DNA from: Rivularia sp034931125
GTDB taxonomy: Bacteria > Cyanobacteriota > Cyanobacteriia > Cyanobacteriales > Nostocaceae
Direction of reading: 5' to 3'
NCBI RefSeq assembly: GCF_034931125.1
Contig: NZ_JAYGHM010000009.1
Coordinates: forward strand, 85,781-149,780
Length of the DNA stretch: 64,000 bases
Positions 1 to 9,419 of the stretch are shown piece by piece. The translations under genes and the position numbers were made by a program. Within the stretch, counting starts at the first letter, position 1. Each line of letters opens with the position of its first letter. The notes beneath the pieces were generated by a model. That model searched no databases. It was not told the DNA's origin and saw only the letters and a program-made list of their open reading frames with translations.

Positions 1-2
1 AC

Positions 3-3000
3 CAAATATCGTTAGGTCATTGTCAAGCAAGTCACTTCAAATTTATCCATGACCGGGTTCAGCAAGCCGCTTATTCTTTGATTCCCGAATCAGAAAAACA
101 ACAAATTCATTTGGATCTAGGAAAACTGCTGTTAGATAAAACTTCTGCTGAATTATGGGAAAAAGATATTTTTGGAATTGTCAATCAGTTCAATAAAGCA
201 TTGGAATTAATCGACGCTCAGCAAGAGCGCAACGAGTTAGCAAAAATGAACTTGATAGCTGGACGAAGTGCTATATCAGCAACAGCTTATCAACAAGCAT
301 TAAAGTATTTAACTACTGGAAGAGAACTACTAATTTCAGACTGTTGGGAGACAGAATACGAGTTAAGTTTGGGTTTACATGAAGCATTAGCAGAAATTAC
401 ATATCTAACGGGTGATTTTCAGGCTTCGGAAGAGTTTGTAGAAGTAGTGCTGACACAAGCTAAAACACTATTAGAAAAAGTCAAAGTTTATGAAATTAGA
501 ATTCAAGCTTATGGAGCGCAAGGTAAAGCAATAGAAGCAGTTAATACAGCGTTAAAAGTACTTAAACAGTTAGGAATCGAATTTCCCGAAAATCCCAATC
601 AATCTGATGTTGAGCAAACTATGGGACAAATGGCATCAAATTTTGCAGGAAGGGAGATAGAAGAATTAGCCGATTTACCAGAAATGACAGAAGCCGAACC
701 GCTAGCAGCGATGCGTATTCTTTCGAGTGCGATTACGCTTGCTTATCAGGTTGCTCCTAAACTTATGCCATTATTTTGTATTAAACAAATAAACTTATCG
801 CTTAAGTATGGAAATGCTCCCCTTTCAGCTTTAGCATACATTATCTACGGATTAATTTTATGTGGAATAGTAGGAGATATTGAAGCTGGCTATAAATTTG
901 GGAATCTAGCTGAAAGCTTAGTAAATAAGTTTCAGGGAAAAGAAGTATCTGTTAAGGTTTTGGGAACATTATCTCAACATATAAAACCTTGGAAGTTCCA
1001 TATTAGAAATACATTTCAACCTCTGCAAGAAATTTACTTTAATGGAATAGAGGTAGGAGCTTTAGAATTCGCGGCTTATGCTTTGAATGCTTATTGCTAC
1101 CATGCATATTTTACGGGGACAGAATTAAACTCTCTTACGGAAAAAACAAATGATTTTAGTAATGCTATCTATAAAATAAAACAAAATAGAATCTTCAACT
1201 GGAATGAAATTTACAGACAAAATATTTTAAATCTACAGGGTTATACTAATAACATATGCGATTTAGTTGGCGAAGCATATAATGAAAAAGAAATGCTGCC
1301 AATACATCTTAAAGCAAATGATGGAATAGCACTTATACACCTGTATTTATGTAAATTTCATTTGTGCTATTTGACGGGTGCTTATACGAAAGCACTAGAA
1401 AATTCTGCTGAAGCAAAAAAATATTTATATGCAGGAGTAGGAATGCAAGTAACTCCTCAATTCTACTTATACGATTCCTTGACGCGCCTAGCATTATACC
1501 CTGAAATTACCGAATCAGAACAACAAGAATTTCTGAAACAAGTAACAGCTAACCAAGAAAAAATGCAACACTGGGCAAATCATGCTCCCATGAATTTTCT
1601 ACATAAATTTCATTTAGTAGAAGCAGAAAAAAATAGTGTTTTAGATAAAAAAATAGAAGCAATGGAATTATTTGATTTAGCTATTTCTGGAGCTAAAGAA
1701 AACGAATATATCCATGAAGAAGCATTAGCTAACGAACTTGCTGCTAAATTCTATCTAAAATGGGGTAAGCAAAAAATAGCCAAAGCTTATCTTGATGACG
1801 CTTACTATGGTTACATTCGCTGGGGTGCAAAAGCTAAAGTAAAGGATTTACAACAACGCTATCCTCAATTACTTACTCATATTCCTTTAAACGACAAAAC
1901 CGATTCTCGTTCCGAGAAGCACAATCCCCTCAGCGAAGCTGCACCTCTACCTGAAATTAGTCATAACAAAAGCATCTCTTGCTCTAATACGACTATTTCA
2001 GCATATTTAGATTTTGAATCAGTGATTAAAGCTTCTCAAGCACTTTCCGAACAAATAAAACTAGATGAGTTACTTTCTACATTAATGGAAGTAATCATGG
2101 AGAATGCAGGAGCTTCTAAATGTGCCTTGATTTTAAGTAAAAACACAAATTTAGAACTAACTGCAATTAGCTGCAATTCTAACACCTCTTCTATTTCCAC
2201 GGAATTACCATCTATACCCTTAGAATCCAGTAACAATGTTCCAGTACGTTTAATAAATTACATCAAACGTACTAAGGAAAGCATATTAGTAGATGATGCT
2301 AATACTCAAAACTTTTTACTTACTGACAGCTATATTATTCGTGAAAAACCTAAAAGTATATTGTGTATTCCGATTATTAATCAATCCAAATTGTTCGGAA
2401 TTCTTTACCTTGAAAATAAGTTAACGGCAGGAGTCTTTACTAAAAATCGCATCAAGCTTCTAAATTTAATTGCGAATCAAGCTGCAATTTCACTTAAAAA
2501 TGCGATTCTTTACAATAACTTGACTGAAGCTAAAGAAGAATTAGAGAATTACAATCAAACCTTAGAAGAAAAAGTTGCCGAGAGAATTCAAGAAATTGAT
2601 GATAAAAGTCAAAGGTTAAAAAAAGCTTTACAAGACTTACAAAGTACGCAATCTCAATTAATTCAAACTGAGAAAATGTCTAGTTTAGGACAAATGGTAG
2701 CAGGAATTGCCCATGAAATTAATAATCCAGTGAATTTTATTCATGGCAATATTAATCATGCTAGTCAGTACGTTCAAGACTTGCTGGATTTGATTACTAT
2801 TTATCAGCAAGAAAATACTAGTTCTGACTCTATTGTTGCCAAAAAAGCTTCAGAAATTGATTTGGATTTTATCCTCGAAGACTTACCCAAACTCCTAAAA
2901 TCAGTAGAAATAGGAACTTCACGTATTCGTCAAATTATTTTAGGCTTACGTAACTTCTCTCGCTTAGATGAAGCAGAAATGAAATGTGTAGATATTCATG

Positions 3001-3467
3001 AAGGAATAGAAAACACTTTAATGATTTTACAACACCGATTTAAAGCAAAAGATAATCGTCCTGAAATTCAAGTCATTAAAGAATATGGACAACTACCTCA
3101 AATTAATTGTTATGCAAGTCAACTCAATCAGGTGTTTATGAATATCCTCAGTAATGCAATCGATGCACTGGAAGATTCACAAACAAAGCGTAAAACAAAT
3201 GAAAATTTGGCAATTCGTATTGTTACAGAAATAGTAAACTCAAATACGGCAAGAATTAAAATTTCAGATAACGGTTCTGGAATTGAACAAAAAGTTCAGC
3301 AGAAAATATTTGACCCGTTTTTTACTACTAAGCCTGTAGGAAGTGGTACCGGATTAGGTTTATCAATTAGCTATCAAATTATTGTAGATAAACACAAGGG
3401 TCAATTGATTTGTAATTCTACAGTGGGAGAGGGAACTGAATTTTTGATTGATATACCGATGAAATAA
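3..3467 (+). CDS. Multidomain GAF sensor histidine kinase, 5' end outside window
   Basis: This is the C-terminal part of a large cyanobacterial signalling protein of the type Ser/Thr kinase - AAA ATPase - GAF - histidine kinase. The frame is open from base 3, and the first codons read FIHDRVQQAAYSLIPE, a conserved stretch from the end of the ATPase module, so the TTG at 78 is not the real start. Counting from that TTG, residues 1-620 form a long helical, TPR-like region. A GAF domain lies at about 640-815, a coiled coil at 815-870, and the phospho-acceptor H-box (GIAHEINNPVNF, His about 879) follows. The ATPase domain has the N box (NILSNAIDAL), DNGSGI, FDPFFTTKPVGSGTGLGLS. It should autophosphorylate in response to a ligand bound by GAF. 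The cognate regulator is not evident. A hairpin just downstream separates it from the convergent methyltransferase. Confidence 0.93.
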   Translation, partial: QISLGHCQASHFKFIHDRVQQAAYSLIPESEKQQIHLDLGKLLLDKTSAELWEKDIFGIVNQFNKALELIDAQQERNELAKMNLIAGRSAISATAYQQALKYLTTGRELLISDCWETEYELSLGLHEALAEITYLTGDFQASEEFVEVVLTQAKTLLEKVKVYEIRIQAYGAQGKAIEAVNTALKVLKQLGIEFPENPNQSDVEQTMGQMASNFAGREIEELADLPEMTEAEPLAAMRILSSAITLAYQVAPKLMPLFCIKQINLSLKYGNAPLSALAYIIYGLILCGIVGDIEAGYKFGNLAESLVNKFQGKEVSVKVLGTLSQHIKPWKFHIRNTFQPLQEIYFNGIEVGALEFAAYALNAYCYHAYFTGTELNSLTEKTNDFSNAIYKIKQNRIFNWNEIYRQNILNLQGYTNNICDLVGEAYNEKEMLPIHLKANDGIALIHLYLCKFHLCYLTGAYTKALENSAEAKKYLYAGVGMQVTPQFYLYDSLTRLALYPEITESEQQEFLKQVTANQEKMQHWANHAPMNFLHKFHLVEAEKNSVLDKKIEAMELFDLAISGAKENEYIHEEALANELAAKFYLKWGKQKIAKAYLDDAYYGYIRWGAKAKVKDLQQRYPQLLTHIPLNDKTDSRSEKHNPLSEAAPLPEISHNKSISCSNTTISAYLDFESVIKASQALSEQIKLDELLSTLMEVIMENAGASKCALILSKNTNLELTAISCNSNTSSISTELPSIPLESSNNVPVRLINYIKRTKESILVDDANTQNFLLTDSYIIREKPKSILCIPIINQSKLFGILYLENKLTAGVFTKNRIKLLNLIANQAAISLKNAILYNNLTEAKEELENYNQTLEEKVAERIQEIDDKSQRLKKALQDLQSTQSQLIQTEKMSSLGQMVAGIAHEINNPVNFIHGNINHASQYVQDLLDLITIYQQENTSSDSIVAKKASEIDLDFILEDLPKLLKSVEIGTSRIRQIILGLRNFSRLDEAEMKCVDIHEGIENTLMILQHRFKAKDNRPEIQVIKEYGQLPQINCYASQLNQVFMNILSNAIDALEDSQTKRKTNENLAIRIVTEIVNSNTARIKISDNGSGIEQKVQQKIFDPFFTTKPVGSGTGLGLSISYQIIVDKHKGQLICNSTVGEGTEFLIDIPMK

Positions 3468-3470
3468 GAT

Positions 3471-3498
3471 AAAAAAGACGCAGGAATACTGCGTCTTT
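3471..3498. terminator. Bidirectional rho-independent terminator
   Basis: A perfect 10-bp stem (3474-3483 with 3489-3498) and a 5-base loop sit between the convergent kinase and methyltransferase genes. A run of A at 3471-3476 gives the U tract for the minus strand, and TTT at the end of the stem serves the plus strand less strongly. Confidence 0.8.
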
Positions 3499-3526
3499 AT
3501 ATTGATAAATTGATTCAACAACAAAT

Positions 3527-4261
3527 TTATTTATGTTTCATCGCAGCGTAAAATGTTGGAACCTTGGGATAATTTCCATCTGGAAGTGGAAAAGCAATAT
3601 GAAGATAATCTTCTCCAGATTCTAATACTTCAAAGTCGCGAAATAAATTTACTATGTCTTCTAGTGCAACAGTTCCGGGTCTTATCCCATGTTCAAGTAC
3701 AATGTTCATTTCTTCAGGGAGCTTTCCATACTTTTCTCTTACAGAATTCCAGTAATTTATTGCATTCGCACCCAACTCGATGAGATAAATAATACCCTTA
3801 TTGCCTAATAGTATTTGCAGAGATTTAGCAAATTCAGAACGCTTATCTACCGGGATATGATGAAAACCTGTTCTCATATAAATATTGACATCACCAATTT
3901 CAGAATGAAGTGCTTCTGCTTGTTCGGGTTTCAAAGCATCGAGTACGCGGTATTCTATATTTGGGGCATTATGCTTTGCTTTAGCCATTTTCACAGCACT
4001 TTCAGAAACATCGATTCCAATTACTTTTGTAAAATAATTTGCAAGAAAACGAGTTTGCGTACCGTTTCCACAAGCAAAGTCAATTAAAGGGAATTGAGAA
4101 TCCATCTTATTTTTGAAACGAGGTAAATCCCGATCTGCTGCTAATTCAGGTTTGCAATCCCAAAAAATAGGATTAGATAACTCAGAAGTTCTATTCCAAT
4201 AGGATTCCCAAGCAGAAGAAGTATCTATGTTTAACTTCTCTTCCAAAATTACTTTGTCCAT
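3527..4261 (-). CDS. Class I SAM-dependent methyltransferase
   Basis: A 244-residue protein with a Rossmann methyltransferase fold. Motif I is LIDFACGNGTQTRFLA (about residues 59-74), the acidic SAM-ribose motif is IGIDVS (81-86), and a motif near DALKPEQAEA follows. The N-terminal region (SSAWESYWNRTSELSNPIFWD) is typical of small-molecule methyltransferases, but the substrate cannot be told. It is the last of three minus-strand genes; 108 bases separate it from the flavoprotein upstream, so the three could share a transcript. It may methylate a product of the flavoprotein and the heme-oxygenase-like protein (inference). The C-terminus has no extra domain. Confidence 0.88.
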   Translation of the reverse strand: MDKVILEEKLNIDTSSAWESYWNRTSELSNPIFWDCKPELAADRDLPRFKNKMDSQFPLIDFACGNGTQTRFLANYFTKVIGIDVSESAVKMAKAKHNAPNIEYRVLDALKPEQAEALHSEIGDVNIYMRTGFHHIPVDKRSEFAKSLQILLGNKGIIYLIELGANAINYWNSVREKYGKLPEEMNIVLEHGIRPGTVALEDIVNLFRDFEVLESGEDYLHIAFPLPDGNYPKVPTFYAAMKHK

Positions 4262-4369
4262 GACTTAATTAGACCTCAAAGATGGATAGTTGAACTAGAT
4301 ATTTAACTAAGAGAAAAATTATTCTCCAAAGCTCTTGTAAACTAACTTCTAATTTCCTTTAGTACTTTA

Positions 4370-5950
4370 TTATGCTACTTGCAATCGAATAGTTTGCGCT
4401 GATAGCTGATGGGACAAGAATTTTAGCAATGGTTTAGTATGTACATCTTCTAACCATTCACTGTTTATATCTTCAATAACATGATGTTCTGCTACCAATT
4501 TGTTACTACGGAAACAACGAATTATGGGATGTAAATTAGGACTTAAACTGGCTCTTTCTACATCATCTTTGTGAATCCGCTCAACAGCAAATGGATCTGG
4601 ACTGGCAAATATGACATCAAGTCCAAATTCTAACGTTATAGTATAATAATTTTCTTGTAGACCTAAATCACTGTTATGTACATAGTCAGTAGGGATATCT
4701 TTGTAATATTGTGCCTTTTTATCATTTTGAGAAATCACAATAAGGTCGCATAAATAGCCTGTTTGCTGCCATAAAGCTGAGCTTTGATTTACTCTTTGAA
4801 TAATAGTCTGAACTAATTTTTCAGGGATCAAGTCAATGATTTGGCAGGGCAATTGTTGATTATGGTATTTACGTTCTAATATATGATGCAGCGCTCGAAT
4901 ATTGTAACGGAATCCATGAATAAACCCAGACTGTTTTTTCTTATAATCCCGCATATGAGTCAATATTCCAACAAAATATAAGTCTTTGATATTGGCTGAT
5001 TCCCATTCACTCGTTTGCTGAGGGAAGCGGTCATTAATAACCAAATTAGGTTTACATGATTCGTCAAAAATAGAATCATCAAAGCGGAATCCAGTACATA
5101 CGATTACACGGTCATAAACTAAATCTTCTACCTCTTCATTTGCATATCTGTAGGAAAAATTTACAATATATTTACCATCAATTGACTTAATTCTTTCTAC
5201 ATTTGCATTTATAATTACATTCTGTGATTTCAGTTGATAAGTATCAAGAAAATTATTATTAACCGCTCGTAAATGTCCAACATATTTAGTCTTCCATGCC
5301 ATTGTCACTGGGGTAGGACTAGCTATATGGATAAGTGAAGCTGTTGCAACTAAATTATCGGCAGTTTCAAAACCTGAGTTTCCTTTACCAATAATTAATA
5401 CCCGTTGATTGGCAAAGTCTTCTGGATTGACAGATACATCTGTATAGTTTTCAGCTAACTCTATTCCAGGAATGTCTGGAACATATGGTTTACTAGAACC
5501 AGTAGCTATAATTAAACTATTAGCTAGATAAACATTACCGTTACTGTCTATCACCATAAATTTATCATTTTTGGCGACTTTAACAACTTGGCAATTATAT
5601 TTAATATTGAGGTTAAAGTGACTAGCAAAGTCATTTAGATATCTAATCAAATCATCGGTATGCGGAAAATAATCTCTGCTGTAATTCTTAAACAGCATTT
5701 CTTCACTATCACTTAATAGAGAATTCCAATCCCAACGAAGGTTTATTTCAGAGTCTTCATACCCCGTATACACTTTGTTAATTGAAATTAATTTCTTATG
5801 TCTGGGAAATTTGTTGAAATAATTTCCTGCTTGACTACCAGCTTCAAGAATAAGATAATTGCGATTAGCTTTTCCCAGATAATAACCAAGCTGTAATCCA
5901 GCCGGTCCTGCACCAATAATTAAGTATTCTAATTCAGCAATTACTTTCAT
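4370..5950 (-). CDS. FAD-dependent oxidoreductase, FOXRED2-like / flavin monooxygenase fold
   Basis: A 526-residue two-dinucleotide-binding flavoprotein. The FAD motif IIGAGPAGLQLGYYLG lies at residues 11-26, an ATG motif (LIIATGSSKPYVPDIPG) at about 146-162, and the NAD(P)H motif VLIIGKGNSGFETADNL at about 184-200. The segment KTKYVGHLRAVNNNFLDTYQ resembles the conserved core of FOXRED2 (ERFAD), and the overall order also fits the flavin-containing monooxygenase superfamily. It probably oxidises or hydroxylates a small substrate using NAD(P)H and FAD. It sits between the heme-oxygenase-like gene (112 bases upstream) and the methyltransferase, all on the same strand. There is no signal peptide, so it is probably cytosolic. 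The substrate is unknown. Confidence 0.85.
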   Translation of the reverse strand: MKVIAELEYLIIGAGPAGLQLGYYLGKANRNYLILEAGSQAGNYFNKFPRHKKLISINKVYTGYEDSEINLRWDWNSLLSDSEEMLFKNYSRDYFPHTDDLIRYLNDFASHFNLNIKYNCQVVKVAKNDKFMVIDSNGNVYLANSLIIATGSSKPYVPDIPGIELAENYTDVSVNPEDFANQRVLIIGKGNSGFETADNLVATASLIHIASPTPVTMAWKTKYVGHLRAVNNNFLDTYQLKSQNVIINANVERIKSIDGKYIVNFSYRYANEEVEDLVYDRVIVCTGFRFDDSIFDESCKPNLVINDRFPQQTSEWESANIKDLYFVGILTHMRDYKKKQSGFIHGFRYNIRALHHILERKYHNQQLPCQIIDLIPEKLVQTIIQRVNQSSALWQQTGYLCDLIVISQNDKKAQYYKDIPTDYVHNSDLGLQENYYTITLEFGLDVIFASPDPFAVERIHKDDVERASLSPNLHPIIRCFRSNKLVAEHHVIEDINSEWLEDVHTKPLLKFLSHQLSAQTIRLQVA

Positions 5951-6062
5951 GAATTTTGTTTCCTAATTTTTTGATTACACCTAACCAGCAAGCCAAAGAG
6001 AACTTTGTACTTAATCTCACAACACCGTATTAAGAACATTTTAGTGACCCTACTAAAACTTT

Positions 6063-6776
6063 CTAAGCAGATTTAGCAAATTTATCTATTTTATGTGTTT
6101 GTGCATATAAAAGAAGTGAATTAGTTAATTCAGTAAACAGATCAAATATATTTTCTGCTAATCCCAAATAGTAGTTGATATTTTCTTGTGTAAATTCAAT
6201 TTCTTCCATAAATTGATTTATCTCGGATAAACCGATAACGTGACCATTTTCTACAGATAAGTGAACGTCTCCAAAATATAATAGATTTTTGTTGTTTGTT
6301 TTTTTTAATTCTTGACTTACTGATACTGCTATTGAACTTAAAACATGACCTGTTGCTTCTATAACTTCAATCACTACTAGCTTTTGGATAGTAGAAGCTT
6401 CAAAAGTATATCTGTAAAGTTCATATATAACCCAACGTGGAATTCTTGTTTCTTCACTCCATAAGAATCTTAAAGCATCGTTAAACTCTAAAGATCTATT
6501 CATTTCTAATTTCTTAATATCTTCTAAGAACCATAACCAATGATGGTCATCTTCACGAGTATGCTGATTTATAATTTTCTGTACTGGATCGTTCGTTTTA
6601 TTATCTCGAAATACATTTTTATTCAATTCTGCAAATCCCATTGCAAAAGGAGCTGCACAAGGTGTCCAAGCCAAACGTTGCCGAGGATCTATACTTGTAT
6701 CTCGCATATACTCAAATAATGGCAACTTCGCAAACTCCTGCTTCTTCATCTCAATATGTGCAAGAATTTCTTTCAT
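6063..6776 (-). CDS. Heme-oxygenase-like fold protein, possible di-metal oxidase (TenA/CADD/HDO-like)
   Basis: A 237-residue, almost wholly helical protein that I place in the heme-oxygenase-like (iron-containing redox enzyme) superfamily by motif pattern. Candidate metal ligands are HTREDDHHWLWF (His72, Glu75, His78/79), VIEVIEATGH (Glu137, Glu140, His144) and DVHLSVENGH (His172, Glu176, His179). The last motif, HxxxExxH, has the spacing of the HxxxDxxH helix 3 motif of CADD and SznF. The classical helix 1 Glu-x6-His is not clear: His72 stands seven residues before His79. If it binds two irons it may activate O2 to oxidise or cleave a small molecule. It is the first gene of the minus-strand cassette, with about 960 bases of non-coding DNA upstream. 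Fold call fairly secure; activity is inference. Confidence 0.7.
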   Translation of the reverse strand: MKEILAHIEMKKQEFAKLPLFEYMRDTSIDPRQRLAWTPCAAPFAMGFAELNKNVFRDNKTNDPVQKIINQHTREDDHHWLWFLEDIKKLEMNRSLEFNDALRFLWSEETRIPRWVIYELYRYTFEASTIQKLVVIEVIEATGHVLSSIAVSVSQELKKTNNKNLLYFGDVHLSVENGHVIGLSEINQFMEEIEFTQENINYYLGLAENIFDLFTELTNSLLLYAQTHKIDKFAKSA

Positions 6777-7617
6777 TTCTAATACTCCTTAATTTGAACT
6801 ATTTAATTACCAAAAACTAAAACAACGCAGCAACGTTTTACAGTTTTAACTACTGTTTTACTGTTGGATTAGCTCTTAGTAAATTAACCTTCTTAAGTAT
6901 CTTTAAATATTTTCTGGGTATTCAAAACCGTAAATATATTTAATTATCAGTCACATTTAATTTTCAAGTTTACAAAGTATTAATTAATTTTTAATCAATA
7001 AATTACACTTACTAATTAGTAAATTATCTAACTAGATTTACACCTAATACTGTATGCTTTGCTACTAACTAGAGAATCAAAAGATTTTGCAAAATACTAT
7101 AAAATCGTTAACTTACCTAATCCATAAAAGTTACTTGTATAAATTAATCAATAAGAATAGCTAATTACAGTAAAAACAATTCAGACTATTTACTACATAC
7201 ACACTAAATATTATTACTGTTAAGTCAACAAAACATGACTTATTTTTTAACTGAAGTTTTGCTTGAATTCTAATTTTAAAGGCTTAAAAGGCTGTCAAAC
7301 ATCTTTAATGCTTATGAAATCAAGCTAAAATAACACCTTAAATATTTGTGTATCATTTTTTTACGTCAAGTTATTAAGCTAATAATATGCTGTTAATAAT
7401 AGCCCAGTTGATGGATGACATTTTTACCAAAATATAATATCAGCCTTGAGATAGAAAATATTTTGATTGATATATATCTTTTAATAGATGCATTATTATT
7501 GACGGATTATGATATGTAAAAATGTTTACGAATACTGTTGGCAGAAATCCGATTTCAGTGAGTTAAGATTCATATAAAATAAAATTGATATGCTTAATCT
7601 ATTATTCAACTCACGGC
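6777..7617. other. AT-rich intergenic region, no gene seen
   Basis: About 840 bases, strongly AT-rich, with stop codons in all frames. It probably holds the promoter of the oxidase/flavoprotein/methyltransferase cassette. No convincing operator, small RNA or repeat was recognised. Confidence 0.5.
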
Positions 7618-7649
7618 AAAAAAAAAGGCTGTCCGCGAGTGGAACAGCC
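7618..7649 (-). terminator. Rho-independent terminator of ndhB
   Basis: GGCTGT at 7627-7632 pairs with ACAGCC at 7644-7649, extended inward by CC/GG with a bulged A. Nine A at 7618-7626 become the U tract on the minus strand, downstream of ndhB. Confidence 0.8.
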
Positions 7650-7738
7650 ATTTAATATGAACGAGAAATAAATCCGATCGCCACACTCAGCCATCATTTA
7701 CGAAAAATCATTTTCAAACTCCTTCTCGTAAATACCGA

Positions 7739-9292
7739 TTAAGGTTGCTGACTTGGAACTACACTGACTTGAGCGTTTTCTTGCATCGATCGCTGCAACA
7801 TAGGAGTGTTAGCTACAGAATTATTCGCCAAGGTAAACAAAGGATTTGATAAAATTCCAGCTATGGAAGTGGCAATTAAAGTTGCTATCAAACCGATTTG
7901 CAAAGGTCTTAACCCAGGTAAATGCCAATTGATTGGGGGATAATTCTTGACTGCATCGGACATTTCTTGAGGTTCTTTTACTACCATCATCTTGACGACG
8001 CGAATGTAATAGTAGATAGAAACCACACTGGTAACTAACCCCAGCAAAACTAATCCATAAAGTCCTGCTTGCCAACCAGCCCAGAACAAGTAAATTTTAC
8101 CAAAGAACCCAGCCAAAGGAGGAATACCCCCCAAGGAAAGCAAAGAAAGACTTAATCCTAAAGTCAACAGCGGGTCTTTCTGATATAAACCGGAGTACTC
8201 GGTAATTTGATCGGTTCCGGTCCGCAGGGAGAACAAAATCACGCAGCTAAAACCACAGAGGTTCATAAACAGGTAAACTAGCAAGTAAAATATCATGCTG
8301 GAGTATCCTGCTTCTGTACCGGCAATCAAGCCAATCATCACAAAGCCAGCTTGAGCAATCGATGAATAAGCTAGCATCCGCTTCATGCTGGTTTGAGCAA
8401 GAGCGACCACATTACCCAATATCAGGCTCAATACCGCTAAAGCAGTAAACACAAATCTCCACTCATCAGCGACGAGGGGGAAAACTGTTGTTAACAAGCG
8501 GATAGCTAAAGCAAAACCCGCAGCTTTGGAACCTACAGATAAAAAAGCAATAACCGGAGTCGGTGCGCCTTCATATACATCCGGTGTCCACTGGTGAAAA
8601 GGAGCCGCAGAAATTTTAAAGCCGATACCAGCAATTACAAATACTAAGGCAATTACTATACCCAAGGACTGACCCAGGTTTGCCGCTGCAATACCATTGG
8701 CGATCGCACTTAGCTCAGTTTGTCCCCCGGATAAACCGTATAGTAAAGAAACACCATACAAAAATACAGCCGTACTCGAAGCACCAATCAATAAATATTT
8801 TAGTGATGCTTCATTAGAGCGTGGGTCGCGCTTAGTATAACCTGTCAATAAATATGAGGAGATACTCAGGGTTTCCAAGGAGATGAAAATCATCACCAAC
8901 TCGTTAGCTCCTGATAGAAACATCGCTCCCAAAGTAGCTGTAAGCAAAATAGCGATAAACTCTGCTAATGCCGTACCACTTTGTTCGACGTAGCGAATTG
9001 ACATCAAAATAGTAACGACGGCAGACAGAGCAATAATACCGCGAAATACAATACTAAGGTCATCGCCGTTAAAGGCACCAAGGAATGAGATGGGATTAGT
9101 ATTGTCCCATTGAAAATACAAAGCCACCACTGAAGCAAGTAAACCTGCTACCGCTAGATATCCAATCCAGCGCGCGGAAGAACGTCCCAAAATCAAATCT
9201 ACTATCAAAACCCCTAAGAAGGTGACGATTACAATCCCCTCCGGTGCTATCGTTCCAGCATTTAACTGGGATGCGAGATTAACAAAATCCAT
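7739..9292 (-). CDS. ndhB: NAD(P)H-quinone oxidoreductase subunit 2 (NdhB)
   Basis: A 517-residue polytopic membrane protein and a core proton-pumping subunit of the cyanobacterial NDH-1 complex in the thylakoid membrane, used in respiration, cyclic electron flow and CO2 uptake. About 14 hydrophobic segments are visible. Family landmarks include ELVMIFISLETLSISSYLLTG, KYLLIGASSTAVFLYGVSLLYG, the H/K-rich loop FHQWTPDVYEGAPTPV, and KRMLAYSSIAQAGFVMIG. The length agrees with the family (about 520). The start MDFVNLASQLNAGTIAPEG is the usual one. It stands alone, followed by its own terminator. Confidence 0.97.
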   Translation of the reverse strand: MDFVNLASQLNAGTIAPEGIVIVTFLGVLIVDLILGRSSARWIGYLAVAGLLASVVALYFQWDNTNPISFLGAFNGDDLSIVFRGIIALSAVVTILMSIRYVEQSGTALAEFIAILLTATLGAMFLSGANELVMIFISLETLSISSYLLTGYTKRDPRSNEASLKYLLIGASSTAVFLYGVSLLYGLSGGQTELSAIANGIAAANLGQSLGIVIALVFVIAGIGFKISAAPFHQWTPDVYEGAPTPVIAFLSVGSKAAGFALAIRLLTTVFPLVADEWRFVFTALAVLSLILGNVVALAQTSMKRMLAYSSIAQAGFVMIGLIAGTEAGYSSMIFYLLVYLFMNLCGFSCVILFSLRTGTDQITEYSGLYQKDPLLTLGLSLSLLSLGGIPPLAGFFGKIYLFWAGWQAGLYGLVLLGLVTSVVSIYYYIRVVKMMVVKEPQEMSDAVKNYPPINWHLPGLRPLQIGLIATLIATSIAGILSNPLFTLANNSVANTPMLQRSMQENAQVSVVPSQQP

Positions 9293-9419
9293 GAGATATA
9301 TAGGTTTCGACTATTAGACGGGAAGACTAACTCTGTTAATTCTATTGTTTTTTCCCAAATATTCATCACTTACCTATAGCGATCGAGGGAAATTTTTTAT
9401 TTAATTAACTATAGTGAAA

